A DNA stretch of 64,000 nucleotides from assembly GCF_003236295.1 (NCBI RefSeq), contig NZ_POTW01000030.1:1-64000 (forward strand), in the 5' to 3' direction. Each line of letters begins with the position of its first letter. Within the stretch, counting starts at the first letter, position 1. Of the stretch, positions 1 through 6,580 are shown one piece after another. A program made the translations under genes and the position numbers. The notes beneath the pieces are model-generated. The model did not search any database. It was given only the letters and a program-made list of their open reading frames with translations, and was not told the DNA's origin. The stretch is from Jiangella anatolica (lineage in GTDB: Bacteria > Actinomycetota > Actinomycetes > Jiangellales > Jiangellaceae).

Positions 1-127
1 CACAAACGACGAACGCACCGCCGCACTTGCACCCTGGCTCGAGCACTACAACACTGAACGCCGCCACAGCGCACTCGGAGGACGCCCACCGATCAGCCGC
101 CTGCTACCAACCTGATGGCCGGGTACA
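1..127 (+). mobile_element. Right end of an IS481-type insertion sequence (cut by the window start)
   Basis: The first bases hold the 3' end of a transposase gene. Twelve bases after its stop codon the sequence reads GGGTACA, which would end the element in ACA, the complement of the TGT that usually opens IS481-family elements. The left end lies outside the window, so neither the inverted repeat pair nor a target duplication can be checked. The putative IS end is one base from the stop codon of the neighbouring minus-strand SMP-30 gene, so the insertion probably defines that gene's present 3' end. Confidence 0.6.
2..115 (+). CDS. IS481/IS3-type transposase, C-terminal fragment
   Basis: The last 37 codons of a DDE transposase are readable from base 2 to a TGA at 113-115. 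The motif HYNTERRHSALGGRPP, followed by ISRLL, is the typical C-terminal signature of IS481-family integrase-core transposases (rve domain) and follows the last catalytic acidic residue. The enzyme would cut and join IS ends. Everything before residue T of the fragment is outside the window, so it cannot be said whether the gene is intact. Family assignment rests only on this tail; IS3 OrfB tails look similar. Confidence 0.7.
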   Translation, partial: TNDERTAALAPWLEHYNTERRHSALGGRPPISRLLPT

Positions 128-128
128 T

Positions 129-1049
129 CTAGGGCTGCTCGTACGGGCGTCGTGCGAGGAGACGGTGCGGGATGCCGTGCCGCGGGAACGGGGTGTGCGG
201 CTGGCCCTGCACGGGCGTGGTGACGACGAACAGGTCGCCGGCCAGCCGGCCCGCGCGGCCGTCCTGCGGCGCCGCCACGGCCGCCGTCGTGACGTACAGC
301 TCGTTGTGGTGCGGCCCGCCGAACGCGCAGCTGGACACGTTCGGCGTCGGCACCGTGACCGCGCCCAGCAACCGGCCGTCCGGGGTGTAGCGGCGCACCT
401 CGCCGGCGCCCCAGACGGCCAGCCAGAGGCAGCCCTCGGCGTCGACGGTGAGGCCGTCGGGCAGCCCGTCGGCGGCCGGGACCTCGATGAAGGTCTCCGG
501 GTCCGACGGCGTGCCGGTCGCGGCGTCCCAGTGGTACCGGTGGACCGTCTGGGCGAGTGTGTCGACGTGGTAGAACCAGCGGCCGTCCGGGCTCCAGCCC
601 AGGCCGTTGGACATGCCGATGCCGCCGGCCAGCGCCGTCGTGGCGCCGTCGGGGTCGACCCGGAACAGGGTGCCGGTCAGCCGCGGGTCGTGCGCGGCGG
701 TGCCGACGACGAACCGGCCGGCGGGATCGCACTTGCCGTCGTTGCACTGGGTGGCGCGATCGGGTTCCAGGGGCTGCCAGAGCGCAGGGGCGTCGTGCCA
801 GCCAGGCAGCACCAGGATGCCGCTGCGGGCGGCGAGCAGGAACCCGCCGCCCTCGATCAGCGCCACGCTGCCCAGCGGCTCACCGATATCGCGGTACGAG
901 ACCTCGCGGCTGCCGCGGTCCCAGCGCCACAGGCGACCGGCAGGGATGTCGACCCAGTAGAGCGCGGCGGACCCGGGGTCGTAGACGGGGCCCTCGCCGA
1001 CCTCCGCGCGGCAGTGGACCAGCAGGCGCGGCTGAACCGTGGTCACCAT
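129..1049 (-). CDS. SMP-30/gluconolactonase/LRE family protein
   Basis: A 306-residue six-bladed beta-propeller of the SMP-30 (regucalcin/gluconolactonase) family, which hydrolyses sugar lactones using a divalent metal. The N-terminal AEVGEGPVYD holds the conserved metal-binding Glu; NDGKCDPAGRF and SNGLGWSPDG match the family's other metal and substrate loops. It lies 79 bases downstream of an IclR regulator on the same strand, a usual pairing in sugar-acid catabolism. The protein ends about 15 residues beyond the usual end of the fold (the LFVV strand), with the tail HGIPHRLLARRPYEQP. Its stop codon sits one base from a putative IS end, so this tail may be new sequence created by the insertion. 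The exact lactone cannot be predicted. Confidence 0.85.
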   Translation of the reverse strand: MVTTVQPRLLVHCRAEVGEGPVYDPGSAALYWVDIPAGRLWRWDRGSREVSYRDIGEPLGSVALIEGGGFLLAARSGILVLPGWHDAPALWQPLEPDRATQCNDGKCDPAGRFVVGTAAHDPRLTGTLFRVDPDGATTALAGGIGMSNGLGWSPDGRWFYHVDTLAQTVHRYHWDAATGTPSDPETFIEVPAADGLPDGLTVDAEGCLWLAVWGAGEVRRYTPDGRLLGAVTVPTPNVSSCAFGGPHHNELYVTTAAVAAPQDGRAGRLAGDLFVVTTPVQGQPHTPFPRHGIPHRLLARRPYEQP

Positions 1050-1128
1050 CGTCCGTGGCTCGTCCTATCCGTGGGGGCGGCCGGCCGCCGGCCCGGGCCG
1101 CCCGCCCCTGCACCACGGGCGGTCCGGG

Positions 1129-1992
1129 TCAGCCCTCGGTCCGGTGACCGGGATCGCCGGCCAGAAGGGTGGCGACCTCGCCCAGCCGGGCGGCGACCGC
1201 CGGAACGTCGTCCATCGCGAACCGGCTGGACGGCGCGCTGACGCTGAGCGCGGCCGGCAGCCGGGTGCCGAGGATCGCGACCGCGACGCAGCGGCCGTCC
1301 TCCTCGTTCTCCCGGTCGTCGAGCGCGTAGCCCTGGCGCCGGACCTCGGCGAGCTCGGCGAGGAACTGGTCGGAAGAGGTGATCGTGTGGCCGGTGCGTG
1401 GCTTGAGATCGATCTGCTCGAGAAGCTCGGTGACCTGCTCGTCGTCCAGCTGGGCGAGGATGGCCTTGCCCAGCGACGTGCAGTAGAGCGGGTCGCGGGT
1501 GCCGCGGACACTGACCATGCGCACCGGTCGCGGACTCTCCGCGACCTCGACGTAGCGGACGGTGGTGCCGTCGAGCACACCCAGGTTCGTGGTCTCGCCG
1601 GTCTCGTCGCGCAGCCGCTCCAGCCATGGACGAGCGCGGTCCTGCAGCACCTCGAGCTCGCGCGACTGCATGCCGACGAAGCCGAGCCCGAGCCGGTACC
1701 GGCCATCGCCGTCGCGCTCGACATAGCGGTGCTTCTCCAGCGTCCACAGGTAGCGGAACGCGGTGGCCTTGGCCATGCGGATGGAGCGGTGGATCTCGAC
1801 CAGCGACATCGGCTCCGGCGACTCCTGGAGCACGTTGAGCATCGAGACGACGCGCTCGACCGAGCGGTTGTTGTACTGGCGGGCTTGTTCGGGGGTGGCG
1901 GTGGCCGGGTCGGGCGCGCCGTGGATGTCGATGGGCTCGTCGGATTCGTGTTCGACGTTCGGATTACGGCCTGCGGGCCGTCTGCGTGGCAT
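1129..1992 (-). CDS. IclR family transcriptional regulator
   Basis: A 287-residue regulator with an N-terminal winged helix (about residues 42-100, RSVERVVSMLNVL through YRLG) and a C-terminal IclR effector domain (about 115-285, with TSLGKAILA and GYALDDREN). Such proteins bind small carboxylates or sugar acids and usually repress a neighbouring catabolic gene, here the SMP-30 gene directly downstream. I chose the ATG at 1992 because GGAGG lies seven bases upstream; an earlier in-frame ATG at 2088 lacks a ribosome site and would add a non-conserved extension. A 20-bp near-perfect palindrome lies 26 bases upstream of the start, consistent with autoregulation. The N-terminal 40 residues are polar and probably disordered. 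Confidence 0.9.
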   Translation of the reverse strand: MPRRRPAGRNPNVEHESDEPIDIHGAPDPATATPEQARQYNNRSVERVVSMLNVLQESPEPMSLVEIHRSIRMAKATAFRYLWTLEKHRYVERDGDGRYRLGLGFVGMQSRELEVLQDRARPWLERLRDETGETTNLGVLDGTTVRYVEVAESPRPVRMVSVRGTRDPLYCTSLGKAILAQLDDEQVTELLEQIDLKPRTGHTITSSDQFLAELAEVRRQGYALDDRENEEDGRCVAVAILGTRLPAALSVSAPSSRFAMDDVPAVAARLGEVATLLAGDPGHRTEG

Positions 1993-2017
1993 GACGCCAC
2001 CTCCAAGGGTTTCTTGA

Positions 2018-2037
2018 TCTGAACCTGCAGTTTCAGA
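2018..2037. promoter_or_regulatory. Palindromic operator candidate for the IclR regulator
   Basis: TCTGAACCTGCAGTTTCAGA is a 20-bp inverted repeat with a single mismatched pair, centred on CTGCAG and 26 bases upstream of the IclR start codon. IclR proteins commonly bind palindromes of this size that overlap their own promoters. The link to this IclR protein is inferred from position only. Confidence 0.5.
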
Positions 2038-2362
2038 AGATACCGGAATCAAGATCGTTGACCAGGGGCCAGTTTTGCGGGACGTCACCCGACGCCGGCG
2101 CGCTGCTGATCCAACGCCTCGATCCCATCGCAGACTGCCCTGCGAACGGCCCCCTGGGAGTGAGCTCTACGGCGATCGTAGCGTGATTTGCCACGTGGAG
2201 CCTGCGTTTCGGCGAATAAAACCCCCGTCCGTGGCCGTTCGCCTGTCACGCGCGGAGGGCGAGCCGCCGATCCACGATGCCCATCCGGCGTCGCCGCGCT
2301 CGCTGCATTGTGCGCCGGTAGCCGGAATCGCCCCGCCGCGCCAATCGAGCCGGCTTGTGGCA

Positions 2363-2388
2363 GACTTCGAGTCGACAGACTATGAGTA
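2363..2388. promoter_or_regulatory. Paired XRE/C-box-like operator, copy 1
   Basis: Two 11-bp boxes, GACTTCGAGTC (2363-2373) and GACTATGAGTA (2378-2388), are separated by the four bases GACA. The first is symmetric (GACT-N3-AGTC), the second nearly so. Copies 2 to 4 of the 19-base core (2372-2390 here) each precede one of the three nearby XRE genes by 31-32 bases. This copy has no XRE gene beside it; it lies 80 bases upstream of a small plus-strand ORF and the GNAT-like pair. Restriction-modification controller proteins bind boxes of this design, which is the basis for the name. Confidence 0.5.
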
Positions 2389-2403
2389 GCAATATTGCCT
2401 TCT

Positions 2404-2424
2404 GGATACACGCAACGTGTATCC
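2404..2424. promoter_or_regulatory. Perfect inverted repeat near the first XRE box
   Basis: GGATACACG and CGTGTATCC flank the three bases CAA: a perfect 9-bp stem, 15 bases downstream of the first paired XRE box. No T-run follows, so an intrinsic terminator is unlikely; an operator or an mRNA leader hairpin is more plausible. Confidence 0.35.
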
Positions 2425-2467
2425 GCGCAGTGGACGAGTGAGGCGTGAATGCGAGAGGAGGCTCGGG

Positions 2468-2635
2468 TTGCAGATAGTCCGCACCGGAGGACAATGGTTG
2501 ATCGAGGGCAGCAGCCCGCTCGTCCGTCTCCGGCGAGGTGGGCGATGTTTGACGCTGCTCGTGACCCGACCTCTCGGCTGTGACCCCGGCCAGCCGGACT
2601 ACCCGCCTGCGAACCACGTCATGCGAGCGAGGTGA
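2468..2635 (+). CDS. Possible 55-residue small protein upstream of the GNAT-like pair
   Basis: A TTG codon preceded by the strong ribosome site GAGAGGAGG (2453-2461, six bases upstream) opens a 55-residue frame. It begins MQIVRTGGQWLIEG, has a hydrophobic stretch CLTLLVTRPL, and ends eight bases before the ATG of the first GNAT-like gene, so translation could be coupled. I recognise no family. The case rests on the ribosome site and the position. A second short frame with a GGAGG site (ATG 2494 to 2583, 29 residues) overlaps it, and at most one of the two is likely to be real. Confidence 0.3.
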   Translation: MQIVRTGGQWLIEGSSPLVRLRRGGRCLTLLVTRPLGCDPGQPDYPPANHVMRAR

Positions 2636-2642
2636 CCCGGAC

Positions 2643-3293
2643 ATGGCTGACCTTCCCGCGAACCCGATGTCGATCGAGCTGAGCGTGACGCATCGGATGT
2701 TGTGGTGGCAGACGGTCGAGGAGGACGACCTTCCCGAGCACTGGCAGGTCTCCGCCGACGTGTGGAGCCTGGACATGTGCCCGCCCGAGCACCGTCACGT
2801 CGCCGACTTCTCCATCGCGGTCGCCGACCTCAACGGCGACCGCAACCTCCTCGACAGCATCGAGCTGGGGGAGTGGGCGCTGGAGTTCATCGCCGAGACC
2901 GTCATCGACCTCTCGGCGGGCACGCTGCTGCCCGAGCTGGACCAGCAGATCAGCGACGGCCTGCCGCGCATGGTGATCCTGCGCCGGTTCGAGCTGGCGC
3001 CGGCCTGGCGGGGCTTCGGCCTCGCCGGTCCGCTGATCGCGGCGGCGCTGGAACGGTTCGCCACCACGGCGCGGCTCGCGGTGTGCCGGTTCTCGCCGGC
3101 CGACTTCTACGCGGTCAGCGCGGGCCGGGTCGAGGCCGAGCTCACCTGCCTGCGGCTGGGCGCGCTGCTCGAACGCATCGGCTTCTACCTGTGGCGCGGC
3201 GTGTACGTCGTGGACCTGCGCAACCCGACCCTCACCGACGCGAGCTTCGAGCCGCTCGAACGGTGGGGTCCCTACAGCGACCCGAGCCAGTGA
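2643..3293 (+). CDS. GNAT-fold acetyltransferase-like protein, paralogue 1
   Basis: A 216-residue protein with a GNAT-like core: the strand VILRRFELAP (about 111-120) is followed by WRGFGLAGPL, where R-G-x-G-L/A (123-128) matches motif A, the acetyl-CoA pyrophosphate loop of the N-acetyltransferase fold. The N-terminal half (PANPMSIELSVTH, CPPEHRHVADFSIAVADL) matches only the next gene here. It may acetylate a small molecule or protein; nothing in the sequence names the substrate. I chose the ATG at 2643, preceded by GAGGTG; an in-frame ATG 63 bases upstream lacks a ribosome site. The next gene starts in a GTGA overlap with this stop, so the two are co-translated. They sit beside three XRE regulators and share their box motif upstream. 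Confidence 0.7.
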   Translation: MADLPANPMSIELSVTHRMLWWQTVEEDDLPEHWQVSADVWSLDMCPPEHRHVADFSIAVADLNGDRNLLDSIELGEWALEFIAETVIDLSAGTLLPELDQQISDGLPRMVILRRFELAPAWRGFGLAGPLIAAALERFATTARLAVCRFSPADFYAVSAGRVEAELTCLRLGALLERIGFYLWRGVYVVDLRNPTLTDASFEPLERWGPYSDPSQ

Positions 3294-4063
3294 GGGGCGG
3301 CTCCGCGACGGCGCCGAGCGTCCCGCCGGCCAACCCGATGTCCGTCGAGCTGACCGTGCTGCATCGCCGCGCCTGGTGGCAGGGCGACGACGAGCATCGC
3401 CCGGAGGCGTGGGAGGTGACGGCCGACGTGTCCGAGCTGGACGTGTGCCCGCCCGGACTGCGTCGCGTCGCCGAGCTGTCCGTCACCGTCGCCGACCTGC
3501 GCCGCGAGCGGGCCGCGCTGGACGCGGTCGTGCTGGGCGACTGGGCGCCGGCCTTCCTCGACGCGGTGACCGGCGACGACGGCGGGCTCCGGGCCGGCCT
3601 GGAGTGGGTGAGCGACGGGCCGCCGCGGGTGGTCGTCGTCCGCCGGTACGAGCTGATGCCGGAGTGGCGCGGCCACGGGCTCGGCCCCGGGCTGCTGGCC
3701 GGCGCGCTCGCCGCGTTCCAGCCGCAGGCCCGGCTGGCTGCGTTCCGGGTCGCGCCGCCGGCTGGTCTGCTGTCCGGGTCGTGGCCGCCGTCCGTCCGGC
3801 CGGACCTCGGCGGGCGGCACGCGGGAGCTGGACGTCCATCCGGCGGCGCGTGGTCCGGCGCCGGACAGCCGGGTGCGACCGGCCTCGGCAGGGCCGCCCG
3901 CGAGCGGGTGGCCGAGCGGCTGCAGGCGCGGCGGACGGCGGTCCTGGAGCGGCTCGGCTTCCGGCTCGTCGACGGCGTCCACGTCGCCGACCTGCGCGGC
4001 GCCGGGCTGGCCGACGCCCGGCACGGCAGCGTGGACCGCTGGGCCCGGCTGGACTGGCGCTGA
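3290..4063 (+). CDS. GNAT-fold acetyltransferase-like protein, paralogue 2
   Basis: This 257-residue paralogue of the preceding protein starts at a GTG overlapping the upstream stop (GTGA). The frame gives PPANPMSVELTVLH, aligning with the start of paralogue 1, which supports this start over the ATG at 3338. Motif A is kept as WRGHGLGPGL after VVVVRRYELMPEW. Between the core and the shared C-terminal segment LERLGFRLVDGVHVADLR it carries about 45 extra residues rich in Gly, Ala, Pro and Arg, absent from paralogue 1 and probably disordered. The gene ends five bases before the stop of the convergent first XRE gene. Function is unknown; the pair may form a heterodimer or have diverged in substrate. 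Confidence 0.7.
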   Translation: MRGGSATAPSVPPANPMSVELTVLHRRAWWQGDDEHRPEAWEVTADVSELDVCPPGLRRVAELSVTVADLRRERAALDAVVLGDWAPAFLDAVTGDDGGLRAGLEWVSDGPPRVVVVRRYELMPEWRGHGLGPGLLAGALAAFQPQARLAAFRVAPPAGLLSGSWPPSVRPDLGGRHAGAGRPSGGAWSGAGQPGATGLGRAARERVAERLQARRTAVLERLGFRLVDGVHVADLRGAGLADARHGSVDRWARLDWR

Positions 4064-4068
4064 GCGCG

Positions 4069-4311
4069 TCAGCCCTCCGCGAGCAGGTCGCCCGGGTCGA
4101 CCTGCAGCGCCCCGGCCAGCAGGTAGAGGTTGTCCAGCGTCAGGTTGCGGGCGCCGCGTTCGACGCCGCCGGAGAACTTGCCGCGGTAGCCCATGCGAGC
4201 GTCCAGCTGCCGCTGCGTCAGGCCGAGCACGTTGCGCTGGGCGCGCGCCTTCTCGCCGAAGGCCATGAGGAACTCGGCCTTGCGCGCCTTGACGTCGTCG
4301 TGTGCGGGCAT
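4069..4311 (-). CDS. Small XRE-family (Cro/CI-type) regulator 1
   Basis: An 80-residue protein that is almost entirely one helix-turn-helix domain: GEKARAQRNVLGLTQRQLDARMGYRGKFSGGVERGARNL, with the recognition region around residues 28-50, then LYLLAGALQVDPGDLL, a standard XRE ending. Size and layout resemble restriction-modification controller proteins. A copy of the 19-base box motif lies 32 bases upstream of the ATG, so autoregulation is likely. It is convergent with the GNAT-like pair and the first of three similar genes in a row, each with its own box. No effector domain is present, so any signal must act through dimerisation, abundance or a partner. Confidence 0.85.
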   Translation of the reverse strand: MPAHDDVKARKAEFLMAFGEKARAQRNVLGLTQRQLDARMGYRGKFSGGVERGARNLTLDNLYLLAGALQVDPGDLLAEG

Positions 4312-4343
4312 CCCCTCACCGTCGGGGCATGATGATCGTTTCG

Positions 4344-4362
4344 TCGACAGACTATGGATAGC
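4344..4362. promoter_or_regulatory. XRE box, copy 2, upstream of regulator 1
   Basis: TCGACAGACTATGGATAGC, 32 bases upstream of the first XRE start codon. On the minus strand it contains TAGTCT, which fits the actinobacterial -10 pattern TANNNT, so the box may overlap the promoter. The companion left box seen in copies 1 and 4 is poorly preserved. Confidence 0.5.
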
Positions 4363-4371
4363 CCCTCGGCG

Positions 4372-4596
4372 TCACAGCAGATCGCGGGCGGTGACACCGA
4401 GAGCGCGGGCCAGCCGGTGGATGTTCAGCAGGGCCACGTTGCGTTCGCCTCGCTCGATCGAGCCGACGTAGGTGCGATGGAGGTTGGCGCGGTCGGCGAG
4501 GTCCTCCTGGCTGAGTCCCAGCTCACGCCTGAGCTCCCTCACGCGATTGCCGAACGCGCTCAACGCGCGGCGCTCGTCGTCGGGAGGCTGGGGCAC
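4372..4596 (-). CDS. Small XRE-family regulator 2
   Basis: A 74-residue single-domain helix-turn-helix protein: FGNRVRELRRELGLSQEDLA, then HRTYVGSIERGERN, a textbook XRE recognition helix and turn, closing with LARALGVTARDLL. The SQEDLA and RTYVGSIERG segments are very close to controller proteins of restriction-modification systems and to SinR/Cro-like regulators. The box motif lies 31 bases upstream of the ATG. No restriction enzyme or methyltransferase gene is visible nearby, so if it is a controller-type protein it is an orphan. Regulator 3 is its closest relative here in the recognition helix (SYVGMLERAER). Confidence 0.88.
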   Translation of the reverse strand: MPQPPDDERRALSAFGNRVRELRRELGLSQEDLADRANLHRTYVGSIERGERNVALLNIHRLARALGVTARDLL

Positions 4597-4627
4597 CCGT
4601 CTACGCTGCGGGTCGCCCCTCGCAAGA

Positions 4628-4646
4628 TCTACAGACTATGAGTAGC
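4628..4646. promoter_or_regulatory. XRE box, copy 3, upstream of regulator 2
   Basis: TCTACAGACTATGAGTAGC, 31 bases upstream of the second XRE start codon. It differs from copy 1 at a single base of the 19-base core (T for G at position 3). TAGTCT on the minus strand could serve as a -10 element. Confidence 0.5.
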
Positions 4647-4678
4647 ATGATCCGGTTCGCCGGACTCGGGCGCGCCGA

Positions 4679-4948
4679 TCAATCAGGCACTGTGGGCAGA
4701 ACGGGCGGCGGATGATCGGGCAGCAGGTCGCGGGCCGGGCGCCCGAGCGCTCCTGCCAGCAGGTGCACGACGAAGATCGACGGGGTGCGTTCGGCGCGCT
4801 CCAGCATCCCGACGTACGATCGATCCAGCCCGGCGGCGATGGCCAAAGCTTCCTGGCTCAGCTCAGGCACGGCGGCGTCGCGCAGCTCCTGTAGCCGGGC
4901 AGCGAACGCCTCGCGGAGGCCGCGGGCGTACTCCTCGGTCGTCGACAC
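4679..4948 (-). CDS. Small XRE-family regulator 3
   Basis: An 89-residue helix-turn-helix protein: AFAARLQELRDAAVPELSQEALA, then DRSYVGMLERAERTPSIFVVHLLAGALG, ending with a short proline-rich tail (DHPPPVLPTVPD). It is the largest of the three XRE proteins and has two extra residues in the loop before SQEALA. The box motif sits 31 bases upstream of its ATG in a 90-base divergent intergenic region shared with the AlkZ-like gene, so binding there could control both genes. As with the other two there is no ligand domain. Confidence 0.87.
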   Translation of the reverse strand: MSTTEEYARGLREAFAARLQELRDAAVPELSQEALAIAAGLDRSYVGMLERAERTPSIFVVHLLAGALGRPARDLLPDHPPPVLPTVPD

Positions 4949-4970
4949 TCGTCCACGGTCGGGGCCTGGG

Positions 4971-4996
4971 CACTATGGGTCGACAGACTATGGATG
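4971..4996. promoter_or_regulatory. Paired XRE box, copy 4, in a divergent promoter region
   Basis: CACTATGGGTC (4971-4981) and GACTATGGATG (4986-4996) are separated by GACA: near-identical 11-bp boxes at a 15-base pitch, the same layout as copy 1. The element is 31 bases from the XRE regulator 3 start (measured from its core at 4980) and about 40 bases from the AlkZ-like start on the other strand. Confidence 0.5.
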
Positions 4997-5035
4997 GCAT
5001 TCTCGGCTGTCGGTGGTGCGTGGCATGGTGAGGCC

Positions 5036-6130
5036 ATGATCACGCGCGCGCAGGTGCTGGCCTACCGGGCCGCCGTCGGTGGGCTGTCGGCGCCTGGATC
5101 GGTGCTGGTCAGCGGCGTGCAGGATCATCCGACGGGCGTGACGGCGCGGCTCGCGACGGCCTTGCGGCGGGCTGGCCCCGATGCGGCGGCGGGCGTTCTG
5201 GTGCATTCGGCGCGCGCCGCCACACATCTGCATGAACCGTCCGATCTCGGGCTGCTGGCCGCCGCCCTGCGCATCGACGACGGCGCCGACCTCGCCAGGC
5301 AGGCGATCGGCCCGTTCGGCGCCGAGATCGGCGCCGCCTTCGGCGCGTCGCTCGACTCGGTGGCCGCCGTCATGCGCGAGGTGATGGCCGACGGGACGCC
5401 GCGCACCAAGGGCGAGTTGTCCGGTGCGGCGTCGCCGCGGGTGTCGGCCCGGCTGGCGCCGTGGTGCCGTGGTTGCGGTGTTCACCATGTGCAGGACGCG
5501 CTGTTCCGGTACGCGACGCTGCAGGCGGGTCTCGTCATCGAGGTCGAGTCGCCGAAGCTGTTCCGGTTCGTGCGCTCGCCGGGTGCCGCGGCGGCGCCGG
5601 TCTCGCCGGACGAGGCCCGGGCGGAGCTCGTCCGCCGGTTCGTGCACGCCGCCGGTCCGGTGCGGCCGGCGCACCTGGCCACGTGGCTGTCGCTCACCCC
5701 GGCGGCCGCGAAGCGCTGGTGGGCACTCGCGGCGGGCGACCTTGCCGACGTCGAGGTCGACGGCCGCGGTGGCTTCGTCCTCGCCGCCGACGTGCCGTTG
5801 TTCGAGGACCCGCCCGCGCCGGACGAGCTGCGGCTGCTCGGTCCCTACGACCCGCTCACCGAACTCGCCGATCGCGAGTTCCTCCTTCCGGACGCGGGTC
5901 AACGGCGCCAGGTCTGGGCGGCCTCGGCCAACCCCGGCATCGTGCTGTGGGACGGCGAGATCGCCGGCACCTGGCGCCGGCGGCGTGAGCGCGGCCGGCT
6001 CATCCTCACCGCGACGGCGTTCGGCGCACTGCCGCCGGGCTGGACCGAGACCGAGTCCGCCCGCGCCGACGCCGACGTCATTCGGCGCTCCTTCGGGGGA
6101 GAGGAGGTGCGGATCGAGACGACGGGCTAA
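5036..6130 (+). CDS. AlkZ/YcaQ-like winged-helix DNA-binding protein (HTH_42)
   Basis: A 364-residue protein of the winged-helix family that includes the DNA glycosylases AlkZ and YcaQ, which open interstrand crosslinks or remove alkylated bases. The family pattern is visible: VLAYRAAVGGL near the N-terminus, SGVQDHPTG where AlkZ proteins have a catalytic Gln-containing motif, the central winged helix with KGEL and RRFVHAAGPVRPAHLATWLSL, and near the C-terminus LRLLGPYDPLTE and WDGEIAGTWRRRRERG. The Gln-rich catalytic motif is only partly preserved, so glycosylase activity is uncertain. I chose the ATG at 5036, preceded by GTGAGG. It is divergent from XRE regulator 3 across the shared operator. 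Some family members are resistance or repair genes beside biosynthetic clusters; none is seen here. Confidence 0.75.
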   Translation: MITRAQVLAYRAAVGGLSAPGSVLVSGVQDHPTGVTARLATALRRAGPDAAAGVLVHSARAATHLHEPSDLGLLAAALRIDDGADLARQAIGPFGAEIGAAFGASLDSVAAVMREVMADGTPRTKGELSGAASPRVSARLAPWCRGCGVHHVQDALFRYATLQAGLVIEVESPKLFRFVRSPGAAAAPVSPDEARAELVRRFVHAAGPVRPAHLATWLSLTPAAAKRWWALAAGDLADVEVDGRGGFVLAADVPLFEDPPAPDELRLLGPYDPLTELADREFLLPDAGQRRQVWAASANPGIVLWDGEIAGTWRRRRERGRLILTATAFGALPPGWTETESARADADVIRRSFGGEEVRIETTG

Positions 6131-6196
6131 CTGAATACGGGTGATGCTCGACTGGAGGGTTCGGGACGGTTGGAGGATGCCGGACGGCCGGCGACC

Positions 6197-6580
6197 GGAC
6201 GGCGCGGCACCCGGCGACCTGGACGGCGCGGCACCCGGCGACCCGGACGGCGCGGCACCCGGCGACCCGGACGGCGCGGCACCCGGCGACCCGGACGGCG
6301 CGGCACCCGGCGACCCGGACGGCGCGGCACCCGGCGACCCGGACGGCGCGGCACCCGGCGACCTGGACGGCGCGGCACCCGGCGACCTGGACGGCGCGGC
6401 ACCCGGCGACCTGGACGGCGCGGCACCCGGCGACCCGGACGGCGCGGCACCCGGCGACCTGGACGGCGCGGCACCCGGCGACCTGGACGGCGCGGCACCC
6501 GGCGACCTGGACGGCGCGGCACCCGGCGACCTGGACGGCGCGGCACCCGGCGACCTGGACGGCGCGGCACCCGGCGACCT
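6197..6580. repeat. 16-copy 24-bp tandem repeat (minisatellite)
   Basis: Sixteen head-to-tail units, each starting GGACGGCGCGGCACCC and continuing GGCGACC plus T or C. The only variation is that last base, in the order T, five C, three T, C, six T. A partial seventeenth unit follows. Because 24 is divisible by three, several frames stay open; the plus-strand frame reads DGAAPGD followed by L or P, over and over. I see no ribosome site or recognisable flanking protein, so I treat it as non-coding, but a repetitive protein cannot be excluded. Confidence 0.9.

Larger units (their letters stand above)
1993..2467. other. Intergenic region with three regulatory-looking elements
   Basis: About 475 bases between the IclR gene and the next plausible start. 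I see no convincing gene here. The stretch holds the IclR-side palindrome (2018-2037), the first paired XRE box (2363-2388) and a 21-base inverted repeat (2404-2424), each listed separately. Confidence 0.6.

Noticed and set aside
2085-2411. 108-codon minus-strand frame downstream of the first XRE box
   Set aside because: Tested as a possible fourth XRE gene at the expected 31-base distance; no start at that point and no helix-turn-helix pattern.
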